Shown here: piece by piece, positions 31,553-39,947 of the stretch
Numbering within the stretch: position 1 is the first letter of the stretch
Layout of the letters: each line of letters opens with the position of its first letter
DNA from: Micromonospora musae
GTDB taxonomy: Bacteria > Actinomycetota > Actinomycetes > Mycobacteriales > Micromonosporaceae
DNA: 64,000 nucleotides
Direction: 5' to 3'
Assembly: GCF_003626635.1 (NCBI RefSeq)
Contig: NZ_RAZT01000024.1
Location: forward strand, 1-64,000
Notes under the pieces: generated by a model
Seen by the model: only the letters and a program-made list of their open reading frames with translations
Databases searched by the model: none
What the model was told of the DNA's origin: nothing
Position numbers and translations under genes: made by a program

Positions 31553-32521
31553 ATGGCCGTCCGGATTCCGCCGAACTTCTTCGGCATCCCCTTCGGCCTC
31601 GCCGGCCTGGGCAACGCCTGGGTCGTGGCCGGACGCGACGGCCACGTGCCGGCGGAGATCGGCAACGCCCTGCTGGCGCTCGCCGCGCTGACCTGGATCG
31701 TCGTGGTGGTGGCGTACGCGGCCTACGCACTGCCCCGGCCGAGGACCTTCGTCGACGACATGGTGGACCCGGTCACCGGCGCGTTCGTCTCGCTCGCCGT
31801 CATCACCCCGCTGCTGCTCGCCGCGCAGGGCGTCGCTCCGCACAACCGAGGCGTCGGACGGATCCTCGTCGACATCTTCCTGGTCCTCACCGTCCTATAC
31901 GGCGGCTGGATAACCGGGCAGTGGATGTACGGCCGGCTCGACATAGATCAGATCCACCCCGGCTACTTTCTGCCCACCGTGGCCGGCGGCTTCATCGCCT
32001 CGACCGCCGCGCACATCGTCGGTCAGCACACCCTGGCGGACGTCATGTTCGGGCTCGCGCTCATCTGCTGGCTCGTGCTCGGCTCGCTGATCATGAACCG
32101 CCTCTTCACCCGGCCGCGGCTCCCGGCGCCGCTCATACCGACCCTCGCGATCGAGATCGCCCCCGCCGCCGTGGCCGGAATCGCGCTCTTCGCCCGAAAC
32201 GGCGGCGAGATCGACGTCTGGGTGATGCTGATCTCCGGGTACGGGCTGCTCCTGGTCCTCGCACAGATCCGCCTGCTCCCGCTCTACCTGCGGCTGCACT
32301 TCGCCCCGAGCTTCTGGTCGTTCACCTTCTCCTGGGCCGCGGTGGCGACGGTCGCCCTGCACTGGATCAGCGACGGCAAACCGCCCGGTCATCGCGTCTA
32401 CGCGTACCTCCTGCTGGCCGCGATCACGATCCTGATCGGCGGTATCGCCGTACGGTCGGTCGTGGCCGTTGCGCGCGGGCGGTTCCTGCCGCCGCCCACC
32501 CCACCGGCGACGCCCGGCTGA
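31553..32521 (+). CDS. TDT-family (TehA/SLAC1-like) anion channel
   Basis: A 322-residue membrane protein starting at ATG behind GGAAGG. About ten helices are visible. The first begins PNFFGIPFGLAGLGNAWVV, as in TehA/SLAC1 proteins, and a pore-lining region (PTVAGGFIASTAAHIVGQHT) lies in the middle. TehA homologues pass small anions across the cytoplasmic membrane. No cytoplasmic TehB-like gene is near. It is a single gene between a SnoaL-like gene and a DUF1152 gene. Confidence 0.82.
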   Translation: MAVRIPPNFFGIPFGLAGLGNAWVVAGRDGHVPAEIGNALLALAALTWIVVVVAYAAYALPRPRTFVDDMVDPVTGAFVSLAVITPLLLAAQGVAPHNRGVGRILVDIFLVLTVLYGGWITGQWMYGRLDIDQIHPGYFLPTVAGGFIASTAAHIVGQHTLADVMFGLALICWLVLGSLIMNRLFTRPRLPAPLIPTLAIEIAPAAVAGIALFARNGGEIDVWVMLISGYGLLLVLAQIRLLPLYLRLHFAPSFWSFTFSWAAVATVALHWISDGKPPGHRVYAYLLLAAITILIGGIAVRSVVAVARGRFLPPPTPPATPG

Positions 32522-32610
32522 TCGGCGAGCGCCTCCGCGCCGGCACAGCGGCTCGCGGCCCGGCCCTGGCCGCCATGATCCGGCAAGCGGACGTGAATGA
32601 TCATTGAGCG

Positions 32611-33606
32611 GTGACGAACCCCGCTGCGCCGCCGACCGATTCCGGCGCGCTCTCGTTGGCCGTTCCGCCGCTCTTCGCCGCGCTGGCTCCGGCGCGGAAC
32701 ATCCTCATCGCCGGAGCGGGCGGGGGATTCGACATCTACGCCGGCCTGCCCCTGGCGTTCGCCCTCCGCAACCGCGGCGCCCAGGTGCACCTGGCCAGCC
32801 TCTCCTTCTCCCAGCTCGAACTGATCGACCGGGAATCATGGGTGGCGGAGCACGTAGCCGCGGTGCGGCCCGACACCACCAGCCCGGACTGGTACTTCCC
32901 CGAACGGACCCTCGCCCGATGGCTGGCGGCGCAGGAGCTGCCGTCGACCGTGTACGCCATTCCGCCGCTCGGCGTCCAGACGCTCCGGGCGGCGTACCGG
33001 CACCTGGTCGAACGCCTCGACCTCGACGCGGTGGTGCTGGTCGACGGCGGCACCGACATCCTGCTGCGCGGCGACGAGAGCGATCTCGGCACCCCGGTGG
33101 AGGACATCACCAGCCTGGCCGCCGTGGCCGAGCTGGATGTGCCGGTCAAGCTGGTGACCAGTCTCGGTTTCGGCATCGACGCCTACGACGGCGTCAACCA
33201 CGTCGAGGTGCTGGAGAACCTCGCCGCACTGGAGCGCGACGGCGGCTACCTCGGCGCACTCTCCATCCCCGGCTCCAGCCGGGAGGCGGCACTGTACCGC
33301 GATGCCGTCGCGGACGCCCAGGCCGCCACCCCGGACCGGCCGAGCATCGTCCAGGGGCAGATCGCCGCCGCCACCGGTGGCGCGTTCGGAGACGTCCGGT
33401 TCAGCCGGCGCACCACCGGCGGCGACCTCTTCGTCAACCCGCTGATGGCGATCTACTTCACCGTCGACCTCGACAAACTCGCCGCGCGGTGCCTGTACCT
33501 CGACCGCATCGAGAACACCGTCGGCAGGCGACAGGTCATCACGCGCATCCAGGCGTTCCGCGACGAACTCCTGCACGCCCGCATCCCCCGCGCGTATCCA
33601 CACTGA
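32611..33606 (+). CDS. DUF1152 family protein
   Basis: A 331-residue protein starting at GTG. The motif ILIAGAGGGFDIYAGLPLAF is the DUF1152 hallmark, followed by DAVVLVDGGTDILLRGDESD and SLAAVAELDVPVKLVTSLGF. The glycine-rich loop and repeated Rossmann-like strands suggest nucleotide or phosphate binding, but the biochemical role is unknown. It ends 156 bases before a convergent gene; two hairpins in the gap probably end both transcripts. Confidence 0.88.
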   Translation: MTNPAAPPTDSGALSLAVPPLFAALAPARNILIAGAGGGFDIYAGLPLAFALRNRGAQVHLASLSFSQLELIDRESWVAEHVAAVRPDTTSPDWYFPERTLARWLAAQELPSTVYAIPPLGVQTLRAAYRHLVERLDLDAVVLVDGGTDILLRGDESDLGTPVEDITSLAAVAELDVPVKLVTSLGFGIDAYDGVNHVEVLENLAALERDGGYLGALSIPGSSREAALYRDAVADAQAATPDRPSIVQGQIAAATGGAFGDVRFSRRTTGGDLFVNPLMAIYFTVDLDKLAARCLYLDRIENTVGRRQVITRIQAFRDELLHARIPRAYPH

Positions 33607-33668
33607 ATACCCCGGGGTGTGCCACGCCCGCTCGGGGATCACCGCGAGCCGGATGAGCCGGCAACCGG

Positions 33669-33756
33669 GCGGCTGTCCCGCGCGTCCATTCACGACCCGT
33701 GGGACAGCCGCGAAGGGCGGCCCGGGCCTCGGTCGGTGGACCTCGGCCCGGGCCGC
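33669..33756. terminator. Tandem bidirectional hairpins
   Basis: Hairpin one has 11-bp arms GCGGCTGTCCC at 33669-33679 and the complement at 33701-33711. Hairpin two pairs 33717-33734 with 33739-33756 at 16 of 18 positions. They sit between the convergent DUF1152 and GNAT genes. Confidence 0.8.
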
Positions 33757-33761
33757 GGTCC

Positions 33762-34514
33762 TCACTCCACGGCGATGTAGAGCCGTTGACCAGCGGGTCG
33801 GTAGCCGACACGCTCGTACACCCGTCCCGACTCCGCACCGGAGGACTCCAGCCAGGCGAGCTCCACACCCGCGGCGAAGAGTCGCTGGGTGGTTGCGGCG
33901 GTGATCGCGCCCGCCAGTCCACGGCGGCGGTAGGGCAGGCGAACGGCGATGCCCGCCACCTCGCTCACCGCACCGACGGGCGGGGACGCCCCTCCCCCAC
34001 CCACGCAGGTGCCGTCGTCGGTGACGGCCATGACCGCCACCCCGCCGTCGCCCTGCATCCGCCGCAGCCGCGCCACGTCGGCCTCGGAGGCCGCCGGCTC
34101 GCCGCCGAAGGCTTCGTTCTGCGCGCTGATCAACGCGGCGCGCTGACCGTCGGTGGCCGGCTCGCACAGCGAGAGCCGGTCGAGCGTGGCAGGTGTACGC
34201 AGTGCGCCGGGCACACAGATCAGGTAGGTGTGCCGGGCCTCCACGCTGAAGCCGGCGGCGACCAGAAGCGCCTCCAGCTCCGGGGCGCAACTGGTGACGT
34301 ACTCCAGGCGGGGTCGGCGATCAGCCGCGCGGAAGGCGGCGACCAGGGCGGTGACGTCGGCCGCGGTGATGGTGGTTCCGGGGCGCGGCGTCGCGTAGTT
34401 GATGTGGGGACTGGTCGTCGTCGGATCCATCCCGATCACGAACGGCCCTACCTCGACGGGCGCGGGCCGGTGGGAGAGGTTGGCGACGACGGACTGCTGG
34501 ATACGAAGATCCAT
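33762..34514 (-). CDS. GNAT-family N-acetyltransferase
   Basis: A 250-residue protein from ATG 34514 (MDLRIQQSVVANL); an in-frame TTG two codons upstream is less likely. The C-terminal half has the GNAT core: VAVMAVTDDGTCVGGGGASP, motif A in GIAVRLPYRRRGLAGAITAA (R-R-x-G-x-A), and ESSGAESGRVYERVGYRPAG. The N-terminal half resembles a degenerate second GNAT domain (LEYVTSCAPELEALLVAAGF), as in two-domain acetyltransferases. The substrate is not known. Confidence 0.85.
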   Translation of the reverse strand: MDLRIQQSVVANLSHRPAPVEVGPFVIGMDPTTTSPHINYATPRPGTTITAADVTALVAAFRAADRRPRLEYVTSCAPELEALLVAAGFSVEARHTYLICVPGALRTPATLDRLSLCEPATDGQRAALISAQNEAFGGEPAASEADVARLRRMQGDGGVAVMAVTDDGTCVGGGGASPPVGAVSEVAGIAVRLPYRRRGLAGAITAATTQRLFAAGVELAWLESSGAESGRVYERVGYRPAGQRLYIAVE

Positions 34515-34776
34515 GCTCAACGTGAACCTCGATGCAGGAGAGAAGCTGCGGTCGGCGGAAGAAACGTGGGACCGCTGAACCGAGCTGGAGCCGCGCGACG
34601 ATCAGTCGTCACGTGCTCGACACTCAGGCGGCCGCTCGGCCTACCTGGATCACAGGCGTCATTCCCTCATGCAGAGTGCCTACGCCGGTCGCGTAAGCGG
34701 CTGCCAGATTGCCGCAGCCGACGCGAGCCTGTCAACCCTCGACCGACCGTCGCGCCGGATAAGGCGCACGCAGCGC
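34515..34776. other. Gene-free gap
   Basis: No supported gene, RNA or strong hairpin is seen in this gap of 262 bases between the GNAT start and the sigma factor stop. Confidence 0.5.
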
Positions 34777-36021
34777 TCAACCGACGAGCTGGTCGCGGCG
34801 GCGGGTGAGGTAGGTGCGCTCCGCGGAGTTGCCGGCGAGGCCGATGGCCCGGTCGTACGCGGCCCGCGACTCCCCGCCGCGCCCGAGCCGTCGCAGCAGG
34901 TCGGCGCGCGCGGCGTGGAAGGCGTGGTAGCCGTCGAGGACCCCCGCGAGCCGGTCGATCTCGGCGAGCCCGACCGCGGGCCCGTCGACCTCGGCGACCG
35001 CCACCGCCCGGTTGAGCCGCACGATCGGTGAGGGGTCGAGCCGCATCAGGCGGCCGTAGAGGGCGGCGATGGTGGACCAGTCGGTGTCCCGGGCGGAGGG
35101 GACGCCGGTGTGGACCGCGTTGATCGCGGCCAGCAACTGGTAGCGCCCGGGTGGGTCACCGCCGGCCGCCACCGCCTCGATCTGCTCGCGGAGCAGGGCG
35201 TTGCCCTCCGCGAGAAGCGTACGGTCCCAGGCGCCGCGGTCCTGCTCGTCGAGCGTCACCAGCTCTCCGGTGCGGGAGACTCGCGCCGCCCGCCGGGCGT
35301 CGATGAGGAGCATCAGGGCGAGCAGGCCGGCCACCTCGCCGTGCTCCGGCAGGAGGGTCCGGAGCAGGCGGCCGAGGCGGATCGCCTCGTCGGTGAGGTC
35401 GACGCGTACCGGCTCGTCCCCCGCACCGGCGAGATAGCCCTCGTTGAAGACGAGGTAGACGACCGCGAGCACGCCGGCGAGTCGCTCGCGGAGGTCGTCG
35501 GCCGAGGGCACCCGGTACGGGATGCGCGCCGCGCTGATCTTCGCCTTGGCGCGGGTGATCCGGCGCGCCATCGTGGCCTCCTGCACGAGAAAGGCGCGGG
35601 CGATCTCGGCGACGGTGAGGCCGCCGAGCAGGCGGAGGGTCAGCGCCACCCGCGCCTGCATCGCGAGCGCCGGATGGCAGCAGGTGAAGATGAGTCTGAG
35701 CCGGTCGTCCCCGACCGGGCCGGTCGGCTCGGGCGGGGTGTCGTCGTACACGATCCGGGCCTCCCGGTGTTTGGCGTCGCGCTGCGACTCGCGGCGGAGC
35801 CGGTCGATCGCCTTACGGGTCGCGGTGGTGGCGAGCCAACCGCCGGGATTCGGTGGTACGCCCTCGCGCGGCCACCGCTCCGCGGCCGCGACGAACGCAT
35901 CGGCGGTCGCTTCCTCGGCGACGTCGAGGTCGCCGAAGCGGCGCGCGAGGCCGGCGACCATCCGCGCCCACTCCTCCTGGTGGAGACGGGTGATCGCCTG
36001 CTCGACGGTGGAACCGGTCAC
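34777..36021 (-). CDS. ECF42-type RNA polymerase sigma factor
   Basis: A 414-residue protein starting at GTG (MTGSTVEQAITRLHQEEWAR). Region 2 is seen in MVAGLARRFGDLDVAEEATA and region 4 in TLRLLGGLTVAEIARAFLVQ with EATMARRITRAKAKI. A C-terminal extension of about 200 residues (DPSPIVRLNRAVAVAEVDGP, then FHAARADLLRRLGRGGESRA) carries TPR-like helices; this long extension and the lack of an anti-sigma gene are typical of group ECF42. ECF42 genes sit next to DGPF-motif proteins, as here: the DGPF gene lies 22 bases upstream. The extension is thought to control sigma activity. Confidence 0.92.
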   Translation of the reverse strand: MTGSTVEQAITRLHQEEWARMVAGLARRFGDLDVAEEATADAFVAAAERWPREGVPPNPGGWLATTATRKAIDRLRRESQRDAKHREARIVYDDTPPEPTGPVGDDRLRLIFTCCHPALAMQARVALTLRLLGGLTVAEIARAFLVQEATMARRITRAKAKISAARIPYRVPSADDLRERLAGVLAVVYLVFNEGYLAGAGDEPVRVDLTDEAIRLGRLLRTLLPEHGEVAGLLALMLLIDARRAARVSRTGELVTLDEQDRGAWDRTLLAEGNALLREQIEAVAAGGDPPGRYQLLAAINAVHTGVPSARDTDWSTIAALYGRLMRLDPSPIVRLNRAVAVAEVDGPAVGLAEIDRLAGVLDGYHAFHAARADLLRRLGRGGESRAAYDRAIGLAGNSAERTYLTRRRDQLVG

Positions 36022-36043
36022 CGCGCTCGACTCCCCGGGGCCG

Positions 36044-36406
36044 TCACGCGGGGCGTGCGCCGGGACCGCGGAACCGGTGCACCTCCTGCGGCCAGTCGAG
36101 CGCGGTCGCGAGCCTGCCCGCCCAGTAGCGGGCCGCTTCGTCGTCGGGCACGTCCACGACGGCGAAGCCGCCGAGGTGCTCCTTGGTCTCGACGTACGGG
36201 CCGTCGCTGAAGACGGGCTCGCCGTCGACCGCCTCGACGCTGCAGATCGCGGTGGAGCGGTCGAGCCCGCCGTTGCTAAAGAGCAGGATCCCGTCGGCCT
36301 GCATCTCCTTCATCACGGCCCAGCTGGCCGTGCGCTTCTGGTCCAACTCCTCCGCCGTGTGCTCGGCCACCCACTCGTCGTTGAAGGTGATCAGGTACTC
36401 CGTCAT
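36044..36406 (-). CDS. DGPF-motif YCII-type protein, copy 1
   Basis: A 120-residue protein (MTEYLITFNDEWVAEHTAEE) starting at ATG behind GAGGGGAG. SDGPYVETKEHLGGF is the DGPF motif of YCII-related proteins, followed by VVDVPDDEAARYWAGRLATA. These ferredoxin-like proteins are encoded with ECF42 sigma factors and are often their targets; their biochemical role is unresolved. It is 22 bases upstream of the sigma gene and shares its transcript. A copy with 116 of 120 identical residues lies at 39360-39722. Confidence 0.92.
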   Translation of the reverse strand: MTEYLITFNDEWVAEHTAEELDQKRTASWAVMKEMQADGILLFSNGGLDRSTAICSVEAVDGEPVFSDGPYVETKEHLGGFAVVDVPDDEAARYWAGRLATALDWPQEVHRFRGPGARPA

Positions 36407-36490
36407 GCTCGTCTCCCCTCGGCCCCGGGCGAGGGCCTGCCCCGAATCCTCGTGTCCGGCGGCCCAGCCGGCTGCCGTACACCGGTTCTA

Positions 36491-36515
36491 CGAACGGCCA
36501 CGCCTCGATAGGACA
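36491..36515 (-). promoter_or_regulatory. Putative ECF42 promoter, copy 1
   Basis: On the minus strand TGTCC (36515-36511) and CGTTCG (36496-36491) are about 15 bases apart, about 85 bases before the DGPF start. The same hexamers with the same spacing are conserved upstream of copy 2 (39808-39832), while neighbouring bases differ. TGTC plus CGTT is a normal shape for an ECF promoter, so autoregulation is likely. Confidence 0.55.
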
Positions 36516-36853
36516 CCATTCCGCAAAGTCGAGCAGGTCTGAAGCGTCCGGGCTGGTCCGGCCGGAGCGCTCCCCTGCCTCAGCGACGTCTCCGTCACGT
36601 GCCGCGCGAACGCGTTGACCCGAACCCCTTAGCTGAGTATTGCCACCGCGGGACGTGCGCGACGCAACGGCCGTACCCGCAAGTCCGTTGCCTGGTCTGC
36701 AGCTCCGCCCTACGCTGCGATAGACCGCCTTGGCTGCGACCGCCCGCCCTGGAGTCCCCCATGTCCGCCACCGACACGTCCGCCACACCGCCGCCGCCGG
36801 ACAGCCCGTTCTCTCGCACCGGCAAGGCCCGCCCCCGCGCGTGACAGGTCCCG
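36516..36853. other. Gene-free region of about 340 bases
   Basis: No supported gene is present. A short open frame from ATG 36761 (MSATDTSATPPPPDSPFSRT) ends after 27 codons and could be the leftover start of a lost gene. Confidence 0.4.
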
Positions 36854-37102
36854 GTGCACGACGCGATGGCCGCTGTATCGTCTGCGGGATTCCGCCTGAC
36901 GCCGCGCAGCGGCCCGTCGCGCGTCTACGTTCAGCGAGACTGGCGAACCGCGGCCACGATCTCGCCCACGCCGAGTGGCGTGGTGGTCAAGCCCGCGTGG
37001 ACCACCGGCCAGATGGTGCTGGTGGCGGCAATCCTCCCGCTGCTGTTCTTCGGGCTGTGCCTGCCGGTAGCGCCTGCGGAACGTGTGGAGCACCAGACCT
37101 AG
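36854..37102 (+). CDS. Small membrane-anchored hypothetical protein
   Basis: An 82-residue protein starting at GTG (MHDAMAAVSSAGFRLTPRSG). The N-terminal 45 residues are polar, then TTGQMVLVAAILPLLFFGLC forms one transmembrane helix, followed by a short tail. The start has no clear Shine-Dalgarno. It ends 24 bases before a second small membrane protein gene, so the two may form a pair. I recognise no family. Confidence 0.5.
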   Translation: MHDAMAAVSSAGFRLTPRSGPSRVYVQRDWRTAATISPTPSGVVVKPAWTTGQMVLVAAILPLLFFGLCLPVAPAERVEHQT

Positions 37103-37126
37103 CAGGATTATCAGCAGGAGGCCGAT

Positions 37127-37426
37127 GTGTCCCGACCAGGTAAGGGAGTGCGCAAGGCGCTGGCCACGGTCTTCTGCGTGGGGTTCTTGGGTCTGCTTAC
37201 AGCCGGAGGCCTCGCGCTCGTCTGGTTTCCGGTTCAGGAGATCATCAACTTCGAGCCGCAGAGAAACCTTGTGTGCTGCTCGCCTCTTTCCGACGCCCCG
37301 GTGAGCGCCGACGAGCAGCGAAATGACCTCATCATCAACTCGCTGTTCCCCATCGGCGGGGGGATTGGGACGTTTGTGCTCGCGATCTACTGCCTGAAGC
37401 ACTTCATCAGTTACCTGCGAGAGTGA
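37127..37426 (+). CDS. Small two-helix membrane protein
   Basis: A 99-residue protein starting at GTG behind AGGAGG (MSRPGKGVRKALATVFCVGF). Helices span about residues 10-34 and 72-92 (FPIGGGIGTFVLAIYCLKHF); the loop between holds a Cys pair (NLVCCSPLSDAP) that would face outside. It is unlike any family I know. The strong ribosome binding site supports that it is expressed, probably with the preceding small gene. Confidence 0.65.
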   Translation: MSRPGKGVRKALATVFCVGFLGLLTAGGLALVWFPVQEIINFEPQRNLVCCSPLSDAPVSADEQRNDLIINSLFPIGGGIGTFVLAIYCLKHFISYLRE

Positions 37427-37626
37427 GCGGCAGGCCGGCCGACTGCGGTGGACACGACGGAGAGTCGGGCCCCGTCGACCGAACTTCGCACCTTCACCTC
37501 ATGAGCTCGCACACGCTCTGCCGCCGGTACACGGTGACGGCCCCGTGCCGCCCGGCACGGCATCGGACGGGGCGCATCCCATCACAACAGGGCAAACGTT
37601 GCCTGACGCGGCACTAGCCTGGCCAC

Positions 37627-38991
37627 ATGCGGGGCCGGTTGAGCCAGCTCGCCCAGAACACCCCGGCCGAGCGGGAACGCTATGTCGACCTGCTCCGTGC
37701 GTTCGCGATCATCGCGGTGGTGACCGGCCACTGGCTGATCACCTCGATCGGTCACGACGCGGCCAACCGGCTGGTCGGGCACTCCGCACTCGAGGACCTG
37801 GTGGACGCTCGACCCGGCACCTGGCTGTTCCAGGTGATGCCGGTCTTCTTCCTGGTCGGCGGGTACGCCAACGCCGCGTCGCTGACCAGTCACCGACGAC
37901 GCGGCGACGACGCGGTGGCCTGGCTCCAGGATCGCAGCGGCCGGCTGATGCGGCCGACCACCGTGCTGCTGGTGACCCTCGCCGTGGCCGGCCTGGTGGC
38001 CCGGCTGGTCGGCGCCGAGCCGTCCCAGGTCCGGATGGTGACCTGGTACGCCACTATCCCGCTCTGGTTCCTCTCCGCCTATCTGTTCGTGGTGCTGCTC
38101 ACCCCGGTGATGTACCCGCTGCACGAACGCTTCGGGCTGACCGTACCGGCCGCGTTGCTGGTGCTCCTCCTCTTCGGTGACATCGCGCGAGTCCTCGGCG
38201 AGAAGGAACTCGGGTACGGCAACTTCCTCTTCGGTTGGCTGGCGATGCATCAGGTCGGGTTCGCCTGGCGCACCGGCGACCTGCCGATCCGGCCGCGGCT
38301 GGGGGTACCGCTGCTGGTGGCCGGGTTGCTCGCGCTGATCCTGCTGACGGTGGTCGGCCCGTACCCGACCAGCATGATCAATGTGCCCGGCGAGCGGCTG
38401 CAGAACATGTCGCCGCCGAGCTTGGCCCTGCTCTCGCTGGCCACCGCCCAGCTCGGGCTGATCATGCTGCTGCGCGACCGGGCGGAGCGCTGGCTGCGCC
38501 GGCTGCGCCCGTGGACGGTGGTGGTCGGGCTCAATGCCGTCGTGCTGACCCTCTTCCTCTGGCACCTGACCGCGGTGATCCTGCTCGCCGGGCTGCTCGA
38601 TGCCGTGAACGCACTCCCCTCCCCCGCGGTGGGCAGCGTCGCCTGGTGGCTCTTCCGGATCCCCTGGCTGATCATGCTGGCCGTGGTCTTAGCCGCGCTG
38701 GTCGCCATCTTCGGGCGGATCGAGCTGCGCCGCGAGCGGCGGCCGCGGATCCGACCGGCGTGGCTGCCCGCCGGCGTCGCCGACCTGTTGAGGCGCCCGC
38801 TCCCCCGGTTACTGCTCACCGTCGTCGGCTTCGCCGCCGCCGTGGTCGGCCTCTTCACCAACAGCACCGCCCCGCGCACCGGCAGCTACCTGATCGGCCT
38901 GCCGCTGGCCGCGCTGATCGCCTACCTGGCCGGCGCGGCAGTGCTGCGGATCCAGCGCTCAATACCGTCGGCGGGCCGACCGCGCGACTGA
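37627..38991 (+). CDS. Acyltransferase-3 family membrane protein
   Basis: A 454-residue protein with about ten to eleven transmembrane helices. The N-terminal RYVDLLRAFAIIAVVTGHWL is the acyltransferase-3 hallmark, with the catalytic-type His in VTGHW. LWFLSAYLFVVLLTPVMYPL and LFLWHLTAVILLAGLLDAV (with the family WH pair) follow. These enzymes transfer acyl groups to sugars, peptidoglycan or antibiotics across the membrane. No glycosyltransferase neighbours hint at the substrate. The gene is followed by the rearranged zone at 39100-39868. Confidence 0.88.
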   Translation: MRGRLSQLAQNTPAERERYVDLLRAFAIIAVVTGHWLITSIGHDAANRLVGHSALEDLVDARPGTWLFQVMPVFFLVGGYANAASLTSHRRRGDDAVAWLQDRSGRLMRPTTVLLVTLAVAGLVARLVGAEPSQVRMVTWYATIPLWFLSAYLFVVLLTPVMYPLHERFGLTVPAALLVLLLFGDIARVLGEKELGYGNFLFGWLAMHQVGFAWRTGDLPIRPRLGVPLLVAGLLALILLTVVGPYPTSMINVPGERLQNMSPPSLALLSLATAQLGLIMLLRDRAERWLRRLRPWTVVVGLNAVVLTLFLWHLTAVILLAGLLDAVNALPSPAVGSVAWWLFRIPWLIMLAVVLAALVAIFGRIELRRERRPRIRPAWLPAGVADLLRRPLPRLLLTVVGFAAAVVGLFTNSTAPRTGSYLIGLPLAALIAYLAGAAVLRIQRSIPSAGRPRD

Positions 38992-39099
38992 GACCCGGAC
39001 CGGATCCATGCCGGACCACTATGACCTGCGCCCATGGGAAGCCGCGCACCGTATCCGGCACGAGAGCGACGTGTCGCGGAGTCGGACCGCGCGGGCAGG

Positions 39100-39298
39100 T
39101 CAGGGCGTGAGGCGGCGGACGAGCTTGCGCAGGCCCGCCTGCCAACCGTCCGGGTCCTCGACGCGGCGGCGGGCGTACCCGGCGACCTCCGGGTGCGGAA
39201 GGATCAGGAACCGCTCCTCGGCCAGCCCGGCCACGGCGGCGTCGGCGACCTGGTCGGGGGTGAGCACCGCGTCGGAGGCGGCGACGACCCGCGCGGCG
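39100..39298 (-). pseudogene. SDR C-terminal fragment (duplicate of 41689-41893)
   Basis: The fragment encodes RAARVVAASDAVLTPDQVAD through LRKLVRRLTP and stop, the last 65 or so residues of the SDR at 41689-42480 with a handful of changes. It has no start or N-terminus. It abuts the duplicated sigma/DGPF segment at about 39299, where the texts share a short GAG-ACGGGTGA stretch. Confidence 0.9.
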
Positions 39299-39359
39299 AG
39301 GACGGGTGATCGCCTGCTCGGCGGTGGAACCGGTCACCGCGCTCGACTCCCCGGTGCCG

Positions 39360-39722
39360 TCACGCCGGGCGTGCGCCGGGACCGCGGAACCGGTGCACCT
39401 CCTGCGGCCAGTCGAGCGCGGTCGCGAGCCTGCCCGCCCAGTAGCGGGCCGTTTCGTCGTCGGGCACGTCCACGACGGCGAAGCCGCCGAGGTGCTCCTT
39501 GGTCTCGACGTACGGGCCGTCGCTGAAGACGGGCTCGCCGTCGACCGCCTCGACGCTGCAGATCGCGGTGGAGCGGTCGAGCCCGCCGTTGCTGAAGAGC
39601 AGGATCCCGTCGGCCTGCATCTCCTTCATCACGGCCCAGCCGGCCGTGCTCTTCTGACGCAACTCCTCCGCCGTGTGCTCGGCCACCCACTCGTCGTTGA
39701 AGGTGATCAGGTACTCCGTCAT
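39360..39722 (-). CDS. DGPF-motif YCII-type protein, copy 2
   Basis: A 120-residue protein starting at ATG 39722, nearly identical to copy 1: only residues in LRQKSTAG versus LDQKRTAS and one D-E-T versus D-E-A differ. The DGPF motif is intact. Upstream is open further, but the copy-1 comparison fixes the start. It has a conserved promoter-like pair, so it may be controlled by the sigma factor encoded 3.3 kb away. Its own sigma partner is reduced to a dozen codons. Confidence 0.9.
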   Translation of the reverse strand: MTEYLITFNDEWVAEHTAEELRQKSTAGWAVMKEMQADGILLFSNGGLDRSTAICSVEAVDGEPVFSDGPYVETKEHLGGFAVVDVPDDETARYWAGRLATALDWPQEVHRFRGPGARPA

Positions 39723-39807
39723 GCTCGCCTCCTCCCAGGTCCCACCCGAGGGCATGCCCCGACGCCTCGTCTCGGGTAACCCAGCTAGCTGCCGCACACC
39801 GGTTCCA

Positions 39808-39832
39808 CGAACGGCGATGCCTCGATAGGACA
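39808..39832 (-). promoter_or_regulatory. Putative ECF42 promoter, copy 2
   Basis: TGTCC (39832-39828) and CGTTCG (39813-39808) on the minus strand have the same spacing as in copy 1. The text between (CTATCGAGGC) is conserved although flanking bases diverge. Confidence 0.55.
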
Positions 39833-39947
39833 GCATCCCGGAAAATCGCGCAGATCTGATCTGCGGCACGGCGTGACCCGGCCCGAAACGGGCAGGTCGC
39901 GGCCGCGGGCACGGTATCGCCACGGTCACGATCGGTACCCTGGGGGT

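Larger units (their letters stand above)
39299..39868. repeat. Duplicated segment (copy of about 35995-36545)
   Basis: This stretch repeats the first dozen codons of the ECF42 gene (MTGSTAEQAITR), the intergenic gap, the whole DGPF gene and its promoter region. Identity is very high in the coding part and lower upstream. The sigma gene body is absent. Confidence 0.9.

Noticed and set aside
36599..36844. Plus-strand 81-codon frame before the small membrane genes
   Set aside because: No ribosome binding site for the full frame; only its last 27 codons (from ATG 36761) look natural, too little to call a gene.
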